Positions 1-8,039 of a DNA stretch of 37,025 bases are shown piece by piece; position 1 is the first letter of the stretch, and every line of letters starts with the position of its first letter. A model generated the notes under the pieces. That model saw nothing but the letters and a program-made list of their open reading frames with translations. It did not search any database and was not told where the DNA came from. Source of the stretch: JAYENK01 sp034722035 (GTDB taxonomy: Bacteria > Patescibacteriota > Patescibacteriia > Patescibacteriales > UBA12075); NCBI GenBank assembly GCA_034722035.1, contig JAYENK010000033.1:1-37025 (forward strand), in the 5' to 3' direction. The position numbers and the translations under genes are program-made.

Positions 1-1
1 A

Positions 2-865
2 AAATCAGAGGAAAGAAAAAGAAAAAAAAAGGAGAAAAAAAAAGAAAAGATAAAACGGAAAAAATTACGCCAAAAAAAATTAAAGGCATTGGACCGTAAA
101 TTGAATCAGACTTTAGTTCAAAGTTTGGAATCTTTTAAAAAATCATATAAAATTGTTCTTCTAATTTTATTCTTGGGTTTTATTTTCGCAACAATGCTCT
201 ATACCGCTTTATTGATTGTCGTTGTGGAGCGCGAACTGGATAATAAGTTTTTGCGCGGGCTTAGCGGTTATTTATCCTTGCCGGCTTACATTAGCCAAGA
301 TGGCTTGATTGATTATTATACCTATATTGATACTAAAAATATTTTATCAAGTAAATTCTCACAAGCGGAAGAATTGGATCGTGCCGTAAAAACACAAATA
401 GTGGAAAGTATAATCAGTAATAATTTATTATTAAAATATAATATTCAAATTAGTCTTAAAAAATTATCTTTGATTGAAATAAAAAATATTTTATTAGAGG
501 AAATTATGCACGATCAGACAATTAATCAGGTTGGACTAGCGCGGATTAATAAAATAAAAGATTTGATTAAAAAAGAAGATGATTTTATTAAAATCGCCAA
601 TAGATATGGCGACTCACAGGACAAAATAACTCTTTCTTTGCCGGATGATTTGAATGATTTTCCGCATTTGAGTGAATTAAAAGACATTGAAATAGGCGAG
701 GTGAGTGGAGTAATAAACGATAATAGCGGTTATTATATTTATCGCTGTTTTGACAAGCGAGAAGATAATTTGTATTTGAGCTATGTTTATGTAAAAGGGA
801 AAACGCTTAATGATTATATTAAAGAGAGGGTGGGGCAATATAAATTATGGAGTTTGGTTGATTAG
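2..865 (+). CDS. Membrane-anchored parvulin/SurA-like protein (5' partial)
   Basis: The reading frame is open to the left edge, so the true start may lie outside the window. A TTG at 89 is the only obvious internal start and has no ribosome binding site. The visible N-terminus is a Lys/Glu/Arg-rich tract (bases 2-88). A strong membrane segment follows (bases about 146-230), then roughly 200 residues predicted outside the membrane. The latter half resembles a parvulin/PpiC fold: a helical stretch, then a segment ending in an SGVINDNSGYYIYR-type strand, as in SurA/PrsA chaperones. I infer an envelope folding factor. The usual parvulin active-site signature is not clear, so it could be a chaperone without isomerase activity. 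It ends 3 bases before tRNA-Thr. Confidence 0.5.
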   Translation, partial: KSEERKRKKKEKKKEKIKRKKLRQKKLKALDRKLNQTLVQSLESFKKSYKIVLLILFLGFIFATMLYTALLIVVVERELDNKFLRGLSGYLSLPAYISQDGLIDYYTYIDTKNILSSKFSQAEELDRAVKTQIVESIISNNLLLKYNIQISLKKLSLIEIKNILLEEIMHDQTINQVGLARINKIKDLIKKEDDFIKIANRYGDSQDKITLSLPDDLNDFPHLSELKDIEIGEVSGVINDNSGYYIYRCFDKREDNLYLSYVYVKGKTLNDYIKERVGQYKLWSLVD

Positions 866-868
866 CGC

Positions 869-941
869 GCCAGTATAGCTCAGTTGGCAGAGCAGTCCCT
901 TCGTAAGGGAAAGGTCATCGGTTCGATTCCGGTTATTGGCT
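869..941 (+). tRNA. tRNA-Thr (anticodon CGT)
   Basis: A complete cloverleaf can be drawn by hand. The acceptor stem is GCCAGTA with TATTGGC, the D-stem is GCTC/GAGC, the anticodon loop is TTCGTAA giving CGT (reads ACG), and the T-arm is ATCGG-TTCGATT-CCGGT. The first pair of the anticodon stem is a G-A mismatch. No CCA is encoded after discriminator T941, so the Cca enzyme encoded at 15980 would be needed. Confidence 0.93.
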
Positions 942-974
942 CTTTCTTTTTTCAATTAAGAATTAAAAATTAGA

Positions 975-2588
975 ATGCAAAAAAACAGAATTATAAAAAG
1001 AAGCTTTTTTTGTTTATTAATAATAATATCGTTTGTTTTTACGCCGATAATCGGCTTTGGCATTGCTGCTGAAGAAGAGGTAAAAGATTTAAATGAATAT
1101 TATAATATCAATCTGGACACAGCTACGATTGATAAAGGTTATACGGTGAACGGTTTTGATGAATTAAAATTGTCTTTGACTCCTGGTATTCTTAATGCCG
1201 CCACTCCGGTTGAGATAATCAAGCTAAACGAAAATTTGCCAGAGCCATGGAAATTAAACCGTTTAAGTAATTTTTACCAATTTGAATTTAAAAATAAATC
1301 AGCTTATCAGAATAAGATTCCTTTTTATATTCAATTTCATTATAGCGAGAATGATGGTAATTATAAGCAAGTATTTTTTTATGATAAAGGAAGGAAGGCC
1401 TGGCGCCCCTTACCGACCAAAGATTTTTCTTATGAAAACTTTGTTCGTTCAGTGATTCATTTGCCATATGCACGCTTAGCTGTGTTTTCTTATCCCGGTA
1501 AAATGATAAGCGGCTCTGCCAGCTGGTACGGTTATAAGCCGGGTAATTTTGCCGCTTCACCGGATTTTGCCAAGGGATCGATTTTACGTGTTTGGCATAA
1601 GAGTACCGGTAATTTCGTTGACGTGGAAATAAATGATTATGGTCCGGATCGCTCTCTGTTTCCCAAGCGTGTGATCGATCTGGAAAAAAATGCTTTTGCC
1701 TCACTGATTGCTTTGGGTGCGGGTACGACCGATGTTTATCTTGAGCCGCTTCAGATTGAGTCTAGCTTTGAAGTGGACGCGGACGCAGGCATGGGAACAG
1801 AACCGATAATAAGTGCCATATCGGCTCTTGTTATGCAAGAAGATGGGGAAGTGCTTTGGCAAAAAAATTCTACCTCAACTCGTTCTTTGGCCAGTTTGAC
1901 CAAGTTAGTGGCAATTAAGACTTTTTTTGATACAAAGCCATCGTTGAATGTTGATATTGTCTATAGCGAGCAGGATGAATTATATAATTATGAGCATGTG
2001 AACAAATGGGAATCGGCTCGTTTACGTGTAAGCGAGGGGGATATTTTATCGATTGAAGATTTGGTTTATGCCTCTTTAACCGGTTCAACTAACAATACCG
2101 TGGAAACCTTGGTTCGTGCCGGTTCTTTAAGCCGCCCCGATTTTATTGCTCGAATGAACGAGTTAGTTCAAGAATGGGGAGCAAAAAGTACTTATTTTAT
2201 TGAACCAAGCGGTTTGGCGCCGGAAAACGTGAGTTCTGCGCAAGATTATGGTATAATAATGAAAGAATGTTTAAAACATCCTTTAATAGCTAAAGCTAGC
2301 ATTGCTTATGAACACGTAATTACCACCAGAAACACTGACAAGACTTTTAAAGTGAGAAATACTAATAATTTAATTAGGCAGTATAAGTATAATATAGCCG
2401 GTTCTAAAACCGGGTATCTGCACGAAGCCGGTTATTGTCTGGCTGTCAAGATAGAAAATCCTTCGACCGGTCCGGGACAGGTTAATAATAATTTTTATGT
2501 TATTACGATGGGGGCTCAAGAAAGAGGAATTAGTTTTGAAGAAACAGGAAATTTAATAGAGTATGCTAAAAGAAAATTAATTAAATAA
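975..2588 (+). CDS. RlpA-like double-psi barrel fused to D,D-carboxypeptidase (S11)
   Basis: This is a secreted peptidoglycan enzyme of 537 aa. A Lys/Arg start and a hydrophobic stretch (residues 10-30) form a signal peptide. Residues about 40-175 are an uncharacterised beta-rich region. Residues about 179-257 match the RlpA double-psi beta-barrel, with SASWYG at 181-186 and VEINDYGPD at 217-225. Residues about 275-535 are a penicillin-binding S11 peptidase with all three active-site motifs: SLTK (S307, K310), STN (371-373) and KTG (478-480). S11 enzymes trim the terminal D-Ala from peptidoglycan stems, while RlpA domains bind or cleave denuded glycan. Joining the two in one chain is uncommon. 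ftsE starts 12 bases downstream, suggesting a shared division or envelope transcript. Confidence 0.88.
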   Translation: MQKNRIIKRSFFCLLIIISFVFTPIIGFGIAAEEEVKDLNEYYNINLDTATIDKGYTVNGFDELKLSLTPGILNAATPVEIIKLNENLPEPWKLNRLSNFYQFEFKNKSAYQNKIPFYIQFHYSENDGNYKQVFFYDKGRKAWRPLPTKDFSYENFVRSVIHLPYARLAVFSYPGKMISGSASWYGYKPGNFAASPDFAKGSILRVWHKSTGNFVDVEINDYGPDRSLFPKRVIDLEKNAFASLIALGAGTTDVYLEPLQIESSFEVDADAGMGTEPIISAISALVMQEDGEVLWQKNSTSTRSLASLTKLVAIKTFFDTKPSLNVDIVYSEQDELYNYEHVNKWESARLRVSEGDILSIEDLVYASLTGSTNNTVETLVRAGSLSRPDFIARMNELVQEWGAKSTYFIEPSGLAPENVSSAQDYGIIMKECLKHPLIAKASIAYEHVITTRNTDKTFKVRNTNNLIRQYKYNIAGSKTGYLHEAGYCLAVKIENPSTGPGQVNNNFYVITMGAQERGISFEETGNLIEYAKRKLIK

Positions 2589-2600
2589 AATAATTAATTA

Positions 2601-3281
2601 ATGATAAAATATTATAATGTATCAAAAGAATATACTCCTGGAGCTAGAGTTTTGAATCGGATTAATCTTCATATTAAACCGGGCGAATTTACTTCTATTG
2701 TCGGCCAGTCCGGTACTGGTAAAACTACGGTAGTTAAAACTTTGATTGGCGAAGAGAAAATTGATAACGGGAAAATAGTTATTGGCGGTTGGGACATTAC
2801 CAATATTAGCCAGCGGGAAGTGCCGGTTTTACGTCGTCAAATCGGTGTAATATTCCAAGACTTTAAATTATTGCCGCGGAAAACTTTGTTCGAAAATGTT
2901 GCTTTCGCGATGCAGGTTTGTGGTGGAAATCCGCGCAAAATAAAAAGAATTGTTCCGCACGTGATGAAGATTGTCGGATTAGAAAAGAAAGTTTATCGTT
3001 ATCCCCAGGAAGTGTCGGGCGGAGAAGGGCAACGAGTTGCGATTGCGCGCGCTTTAGTTCATCGCCCCAAGATACTATTGGCCGATGAGCCAACCGGAAA
3101 TCTCGATTCATTAAACGCACATGAGATTATCGAATTACTGCTACGGATAAATAAATTCGGCACAACCGTAATATTGGTAACGCATAACAGAGAGATAGTG
3201 AATCGTTTACGCCGACGTGTAATCACGATTGATAATGGACAAATTATCAGCGACCGAGAAAAGGGAAGATATTTATTGTAA
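2601..3281 (+). CDS. ftsE: Cell division ATP-binding protein FtsE
   Basis: ABC-type ATPase of 226 aa, the normal FtsE length. It has Walker A GQSGTGKT (35-42), Q-loop Q86, signature SGGEGQR (139-145), Walker B ILLADEP (158-164) with catalytic E163, and H-loop H195. FtsE pairs with FtsX at the septum and uses ATP hydrolysis to switch on periplasmic amidase or hydrolase activators. The ftsX gene follows 19 bases downstream in the usual order. The ATG at 2601 is the first start after the upstream stop and no Shine-Dalgarno sequence is visible. Similar ABC proteins such as LolD exist, but the FtsX partner settles the call. Confidence 0.95.
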   Translation: MIKYYNVSKEYTPGARVLNRINLHIKPGEFTSIVGQSGTGKTTVVKTLIGEEKIDNGKIVIGGWDITNISQREVPVLRRQIGVIFQDFKLLPRKTLFENVAFAMQVCGGNPRKIKRIVPHVMKIVGLEKKVYRYPQEVSGGEGQRVAIARALVHRPKILLADEPTGNLDSLNAHEIIELLLRINKFGTTVILVTHNREIVNRLRRRVITIDNGQIISDREKGRYLL

Positions 3282-3300
3282 TTTAAAATATATATAATGT

Positions 3301-4212
3301 ATGTTCCTCTCTATAATTAGAATAATAAAATTTAGCTTACAAGACATTGGTCGAAATATTTGGCTGTCTTTGGTTACTGTTATCATTTTAATATTATCAT
3401 TGTTTACAGTTAATATGCTTCTCGTGGTAAAAGTAATCGGGGACACGGCAGTTGATGCGGTTAGAGATAAAATTGATATTAATTTATTTTTGAAAAGTGA
3501 GTCCGGTGAAGAAGATATTTTATCTCTCAAAACAAAGTTAGCTAATCTAGACGAAGTAAAGGAAGTTAACTATATTTCCAAACAAGCGGCTCTGGAAAAT
3601 TTTCGCAAAACTCACGCGAACAATCCAGAAATTCTTGAATCTTTGCGTGAAATCGGCAACAATCCTTTGACGCCAAATTTGATTATACGTCCAAATAGTT
3701 TGGATGAATTTGATAATTTAATTAATAAAATCAATACCTTTGACGATGAAATAATCGAATCGCGTAATTTTACCAATTACAAGATAATGTTGAACAAAAT
3801 AAATTTTATTACAGAGAAGGTAAGTAAGGCGGGATTATTTTTGTCTACAATATTTTTGTTTATTACAATTTTAGTGGTTTATAACTCAGTTCGAGTTGCT
3901 ATTTATACGCACAGGCGAGAAATTACGATTATGCGTTTGGTGGGTGCAAGCAAATGGTTTATCCAAATGCCGTTTTTACTTTCCGGCATTATTTATACTT
4001 TATTCGGCCTAATTGCCGTTATGGGACTATTTTACCCATTTTTAACCCTCTTGCAACCTTATTTGGAGACGTTTTTTGTGGGATATAATGTTAACTTGAT
4101 TCAATATTTTTATGGTCAAGCCCATATAATTTTTGGTTTAGAATTTATCGCGGTTGCATTTGTAAATATTATTGCTAGCCATTTAGCTGTTCGTAAATAC
4201 TCAAGTGTGTAA
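3301..4212 (+). CDS. ftsX: Cell division protein FtsX
   Basis: Membrane partner of FtsE, 303 aa. The topology is typical of FtsX: TM1 about 21-45, a large extracytoplasmic domain about 46-170, then TM2 (177-199), TM3 (224-247) and TM4 (275-295). The cytoplasmic loop before TM3 carries the family sequence REITIMRLVGASKWFI (206-221). In well-studied bacteria the external domain recruits coiled-coil activators such as EnvC or PcsB. A coiled-coil M23 protein of that kind is encoded at 23287 in this window and is a plausible partner. A nearby ATG at 3297 is out of frame; the ATG at 3301 is used. Confidence 0.95.
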   Translation: MFLSIIRIIKFSLQDIGRNIWLSLVTVIILILSLFTVNMLLVVKVIGDTAVDAVRDKIDINLFLKSESGEEDILSLKTKLANLDEVKEVNYISKQAALENFRKTHANNPEILESLREIGNNPLTPNLIIRPNSLDEFDNLINKINTFDDEIIESRNFTNYKIMLNKINFITEKVSKAGLFLSTIFLFITILVVYNSVRVAIYTHRREITIMRLVGASKWFIQMPFLLSGIIYTLFGLIAVMGLFYPFLTLLQPYLETFFVGYNVNLIQYFYGQAHIIFGLEFIAVAFVNIIASHLAVRKYSSV

Positions 4213-4217
4213 AATTG

Positions 4218-4751
4218 ATGTCAGAAGATGAAAACAATAAAATAATAAAAGAAAAAATTATTAATCAAAGTGAAAAAAGCTTGGATCAAGCAGGTGGTTT
4301 TGGTGTTGAGAAAGAAAAAGTTTCAGATTTTGAGAAACATGAAATTCCGATCAAAATTGATAAGGGTGGAGAACAAAAAATAGATCGTGTTCAAAAAACA
4401 AATGGAATTAAAAGTAGTCAAGGCGGAGAAAATGATCAGAGGAACGAATTTATACCCGACAAAAAAAGGCGAAAAAAGATTGAAAAAATAATGTCTCACG
4501 ATCTTAAGGATCGTTATTTAGAGTTATCAGCTGAAAAACAAAAAGAATTTAAGCAAAAAGGAGAAAAAGCCGCTTCAAAAATCAGCAATTTAATTGCAGA
4601 AGATAAAGCGAATTTAAAAAAAATAGTTTATCTAATCAAAAATTGGTTAAGGATTTTGCCAGGAATTGATTCTTATTTTTTAGAGCAAGAGGTTAAAATA
4701 AAAGCGGATGAGATTATAAAACTAAAAGATATTTCGAATAAAAATTTATAA
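4218..4751 (+). CDS. Charged hypothetical protein downstream of ftsX
   Basis: I do not recognise this family. The protein is about 177 aa, taking ATG 4218 over an in-frame TTG at 4215. The first 90 residues are very rich in Lys, Glu and Gln and look disordered. The rest is helical with no membrane segment and ends in a more conserved-looking stretch (WLRILPGIDSYFLEQEVKIK). It starts 5 bases after ftsX and ends 2 bases before the next gene, so it is almost certainly co-transcribed with ftsEX. A cytoplasmic accessory to the ftsEX or surface-protein genes is possible, but the sequence does not show it. Confidence 0.7.
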   Translation: MSEDENNKIIKEKIINQSEKSLDQAGGFGVEKEKVSDFEKHEIPIKIDKGGEQKIDRVQKTNGIKSSQGGENDQRNEFIPDKKRRKKIEKIMSHDLKDRYLELSAEKQKEFKQKGEKAASKISNLIAEDKANLKKIVYLIKNWLRILPGIDSYFLEQEVKIKADEIIKLKDISNKNL

Positions 4752-4753
4752 TC

Positions 4754-6796
4754 ATGACAAAAAAAAATGATGTTAAAATTAATTTGAAAAAATCCAGTGT
4801 GGCTGAATTTAGCAAGCGTCCTTTGCCTACCGATGAGGAGCTTGAGGATTTTGAAAACAAGGTAATCGAAGAGGATGGGAACGAAGGTGAAATAATTGAC
4901 GTGCCGGACGATGAACGCGAAGAAGAAATTGAAGAAAGTCTTAATGAGATATATCAAGATGACAAAGGCAAAATGGTTGACGTTAAGCATCTGGATGTAA
5001 GGAAAAAGCGAGGCGTATTTTTTTGGTTATTTTCTTTTATTATTTTTATTGCTTTAATTGGCGCCGGAATTTATTGTTCTTATAATTATTTTTATATTAA
5101 TGTCAGTACAGATGCGACTGCCTTGGAATTTTCAGTTGAAGGTAAGACCGAGGTAGTGGCCGGAGAAGAATTTTTTTATACCATTACTTATAAAAATTTA
5201 AGTAATATTGTGATCACCAACGCACAAATTGAACTTACCTATCCTGACAGTTTTATATTTTTGGATAGCTTTCCTGCAAATAAACAAGAAAATAAGCGCC
5301 GTTGGGATATTATGTCGATTCCGGCTCAATCGGTAAACACTATCAGAGTAAAAGGAGCTATGATTGGCAACGAGGATGAAGTTGAGATGTTGCTTGCTGC
5401 AATCCGCTATACACCGGCTAATTTTTCTTCTGAGTTTAAAAAAGAAGCTAGTTTAACAACCACAATAAATGATATTGGCCTGGAGCTTGATTTGGATTAT
5501 CTTCCCACTGCTTTGGTTGGAAACGAACACGAAATTGATTTGGTTGTTAGCGCCAAAGAAAGTAGTTATATCAATAGTTTTCGCGCAAGTCTGGAACCAC
5601 AAGAAAATATCAAAATATTGGATAATTCCAAAGAAGAAGACGACGACAAAACCTTGGATTACACTATCAGTCGATCCGGGGTTTGGCTGGTGGAAAATGT
5701 TTTAACAAACACGAAAATTTTGCCGATTAAAATAAAAATACTTGATAAAGTGAGTGAAAAACAAGAGCTTGTACTAAAGCTGGAGAAGCCGATTAAAGAT
5801 GGAGAATATCAATTATTTAAAAGTTTGTTAATTCCTCTGGAAATTTTAAAAAGTGATCTCAATTTAACTTTAATAATCAACGGCTCGCGCGAAGACCAGG
5901 GGGTGAATTTCGGTGAAACTTTGAATTATTCTATTGTTTACAATAATAAAGGCGAAACAGAACTTAATGATGTAACGATTATGGCTGTGATGGAGAGTGA
6001 TTTGTTGGATTTTGGTAGCTTGAAAGATCTTAATGAGGGAGAGGAGCGTTGTAATACTTTGTTTTGGACAAAAACAGAAATTTCCGAGCTTAAAGTGTTG
6101 AAAAAACACGAAGAAGGAACAATTGATTTTTCAATTAAGCTTTTTGAATCAGGAGTTGTCAGCAGCGATAATGAATATTCTGTCAAAAGTTATGCTCGGT
6201 ATAGTGTAGGAGAAAGCAGTGAAGAAGGGGATGAAGAAGGCGGTATCGCGACAAGCGAAAGAAATACAGACAATAACAACGAAGATAATCGTAGCAATAT
6301 AATTGTTAATGCAATAAATAGTGACTTAAAATTGATTGAAACTATACGTTATTTTAATGAAGATAATATTCCGGTTGGTACCGGTCCGCACCCGCCACGA
6401 GTCGATGAAGTCACTACTTATAAGGTTTATTGGGAGATTAATAATAATTTACACGAACTTAATAACGCGATTGTGTCTGTGAGTTTACCCGAATATGTTT
6501 CTTTCGCCGAAAAAGAGCGTTCTACGGTTGGTGATGTTTCTTATAATGATAATTTGCGCGTAATCGCTTGGGATATCGTACGAATGCCGATTTCGGTATT
6601 TTCTGCTAATGCCGAGTTTAGCATCGAAGTTCGACCGAGCGCGGAAGATAAAAATAAAATAATGGTGCTTTTACCAGGTTCAAGCGTATCTGCGACTGAT
6701 TCTATTACTGAATCAGAAATTACAAAGAAAACTAAAGCAAAAACTACCAAATTAGAAGACGATGAGATTGCTGAAGGAGACGGAATTGTGGAATAG
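4754..6796 (+). CDS. Single-TM surface protein with DUF11-like repeats
   Basis: A 680-aa protein with an acidic cytoplasmic N-terminus (1-85, Glu/Asp-rich), one membrane helix (about 88-110) and a long extracytoplasmic region. That region holds roughly four beta-sandwich repeats, each opening with a pattern like VVAGEEFFYTITYKNLSN and continuing with a YP/LP turn. The repeats start near residues 125, 245, 370 and 520. This resembles DUF11/CARDB-type repeats of bacterial surface stalks. An acidic linker (about 495-515) separates the last two repeats. It probably forms a cell-surface stalk or adhesin. There is no sortase motif or second TM, so anchoring is by the N-terminal helix. A wall- or envelope-spanning division role next to ftsEX is an alternative. 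Confidence 0.7.
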   Translation: MTKKNDVKINLKKSSVAEFSKRPLPTDEELEDFENKVIEEDGNEGEIIDVPDDEREEEIEESLNEIYQDDKGKMVDVKHLDVRKKRGVFFWLFSFIIFIALIGAGIYCSYNYFYINVSTDATALEFSVEGKTEVVAGEEFFYTITYKNLSNIVITNAQIELTYPDSFIFLDSFPANKQENKRRWDIMSIPAQSVNTIRVKGAMIGNEDEVEMLLAAIRYTPANFSSEFKKEASLTTTINDIGLELDLDYLPTALVGNEHEIDLVVSAKESSYINSFRASLEPQENIKILDNSKEEDDDKTLDYTISRSGVWLVENVLTNTKILPIKIKILDKVSEKQELVLKLEKPIKDGEYQLFKSLLIPLEILKSDLNLTLIINGSREDQGVNFGETLNYSIVYNNKGETELNDVTIMAVMESDLLDFGSLKDLNEGEERCNTLFWTKTEISELKVLKKHEEGTIDFSIKLFESGVVSSDNEYSVKSYARYSVGESSEEGDEEGGIATSERNTDNNNEDNRSNIIVNAINSDLKLIETIRYFNEDNIPVGTGPHPPRVDEVTTYKVYWEINNNLHELNNAIVSVSLPEYVSFAEKERSTVGDVSYNDNLRVIAWDIVRMPISVFSANAEFSIEVRPSAEDKNKIMVLLPGSSVSATDSITESEITKKTKAKTTKLEDDEIAEGDGIVE

Positions 6797-6805
6797 GGAT
6801 TTTTT

Positions 6806-7954
6806 ATGTTAAAAATAATCAAAAATTCAACAACAAAAAAGGCGCGTTTGCTCGAAATTAATTTGCCGAGCGGAAAAATAAACGCTCCTTTTTTTATGCC
6901 GGATGCGACGCGAGCTGTGCTCAAAAATATTGACGTGGAAACACTTAAAAAACTTAATTTGTCTGCTCAGGTAGTAAATACCTATCATTTGTTGTTACAA
7001 CCGGGAACGGCAATAATTAAAAAAGCGGGTGGCGTTCATAAGTTTATGAATTGGCTGGGTCCGCTTTTATCCGATAGCGGCGGTTTTCAAGTTTTTTCTC
7101 TTTTGCACCGCAATAAAAGCATGGGAAAAATTTTTGATGACCGGGTTGAGTTTAAGTCTCCGTTAGATGGAAGCAAACAAATTTTGACTCCGGAAAAATC
7201 GATTCAGATTCAATTTGACTTAGGGACAGACATGATGGTTTGTCTGGATGATTGTCCTCCCAATGATTTGAGTGAGCAGGCGATGAAAGCGTCGGTGGAC
7301 AAAACGATTGCTTGGGCACGGCGCTGTCGTGCTGAGTTTTACCGGCAGATAAAAAAACGAAAAACAGATAAAGACAAGCGCCCACTTTTGTTTGGTGTAA
7401 TTCAAGGCGGAGAGAGTAAGGATGAACGGAAACGATGCGCAGAAAGTTTGCTTGAAATCGGTTTTGACGGTCTTGGCTATGGCGCTAGGCCGATCGACAA
7501 GGATGGTAATTTTTTGGAAGAAATTTTAAGATATACTGCTTCGTTAATTCCAGATGAATATTTGCGTTTTGGCCTCGGGATTGGACTGCCCGATGATATT
7601 GTAGCTTGTGTTGACATGGGATGGGATATGTTTGATTGCGTGATTCCAACCCGCGAAGGTCGGCATGGGAGGCTCTACGAGCCAATTTTCAATTTTCAAT
7701 TTTCAATTTTCAATGAATTTAAAAGTTCTAATGATTCAATTTTTAAGACATATAATATTAAAAATTCAAAATATAAGGAAGATTTTTCTGTGATTAATGA
7801 AAATTCAAAATTAGCGGTTTTGCGGGAATATTCTAGGGCTTATTTGCATCATTTGTTTAAAATAGGGGAGCCTTTGGGGCAGAGATTGGCGGCTTTAAAC
7901 AATCTAGAGTTTTATTTGGAGTTAATGGGTGAAATTAGGGCTAATATTAAGTAA
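6806..7954 (+). CDS. tgt: Divergent tRNA-guanine transglycosylase lacking zinc ligands
   Basis: TGT swaps G34 of certain tRNAs for a 7-deazaguanine base. This 382-aa protein keeps the nucleophile/acid-base aspartates (D90 in SDSGGFQ, D277 in MFDCVIPTR) and the VIQGG motif (198-202). Three things are abnormal. First, the base-recognition loop, GGLAVGE in E. coli Tgt, reads GARPIDK (226-232). Second, all four zinc ligands are gone: aligned against E. coli C302, C304, C307 and H333, this protein has Ser/Leu/Leu near 333-339 and N365. Third, an insertion near 293-310 is encoded by tandem AATTTTC repeats. The flanking YSRAYLHHL (342-350) is conserved, so the alignment is secure. The start has an AGGGA ribosome site at 6795-6799, overlapping the previous stop. 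It may be non-functional in queuosine formation or may have another base substrate. Confidence 0.85.
   Translation: MLKIIKNSTTKKARLLEINLPSGKINAPFFMPDATRAVLKNIDVETLKKLNLSAQVVNTYHLLLQPGTAIIKKAGGVHKFMNWLGPLLSDSGGFQVFSLLHRNKSMGKIFDDRVEFKSPLDGSKQILTPEKSIQIQFDLGTDMMVCLDDCPPNDLSEQAMKASVDKTIAWARRCRAEFYRQIKKRKTDKDKRPLLFGVIQGGESKDERKRCAESLLEIGFDGLGYGARPIDKDGNFLEEILRYTASLIPDEYLRFGLGIGLPDDIVACVDMGWDMFDCVIPTREGRHGRLYEPIFNFQFSIFNEFKSSNDSIFKTYNIKNSKYKEDFSVINENSKLAVLREYSRAYLHHLFKIGEPLGQRLAALNNLEFYLELMGEIRANIK
7684..7711 (+). repeat. Four tandem AATTTTC units inside tgt
   Basis: Four perfect copies of the 7-mer AATTTTC run head to tail within the tgt frame and encode the NFQFSIFN segment. The same unit occurs two to three times in the intergenic repeat at 35718-35746. 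This suggests an intergenic repeat type that has entered, or arisen within, a coding region. Confidence 0.9.
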
Positions 7955-7974
7955 AAATTGATTAAAATGCTATA

Positions 7975-8017
7975 TTGACAGATAAATTTGAATTTGTTAG
8001 GATAAACGTGTTATAAT
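7975..8017 (+). promoter_or_regulatory. Two candidate overlapping promoters for rnpB
   Basis: Promoter 1 has a perfect -35 TTGACA (7975-7980), a 17-base spacer, and -10 TAGGAT (7998-8003) preceded by TGT. Promoter 2 has -35 TTGAAT (7988-7993), an 18-base spacer, and a perfect -10 TATAAT (8012-8017), also preceded by TGT. Expected starts are near 8010 and 8024, upstream of the RNase P RNA body at 8040. A 5' trimming step is therefore implied. Confidence 0.65.
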
Positions 8018-8026
8018 TAACACGTT
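8005..8026 (+). terminator. Palindrome between tgt and rnpB, possible terminator
   Basis: AACGTGTTA (8005-8013) and TAACACGTT (8018-8026) form a perfect 9-bp stem with loop TAAT, followed by ATTTTT. It could terminate tgt transcripts. It also contains the consensus -10 of the second rnpB promoter, so it may instead be an operator-like element. Confidence 0.45.
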
Positions 8027-8039
8027 ATTTTTATAAATA

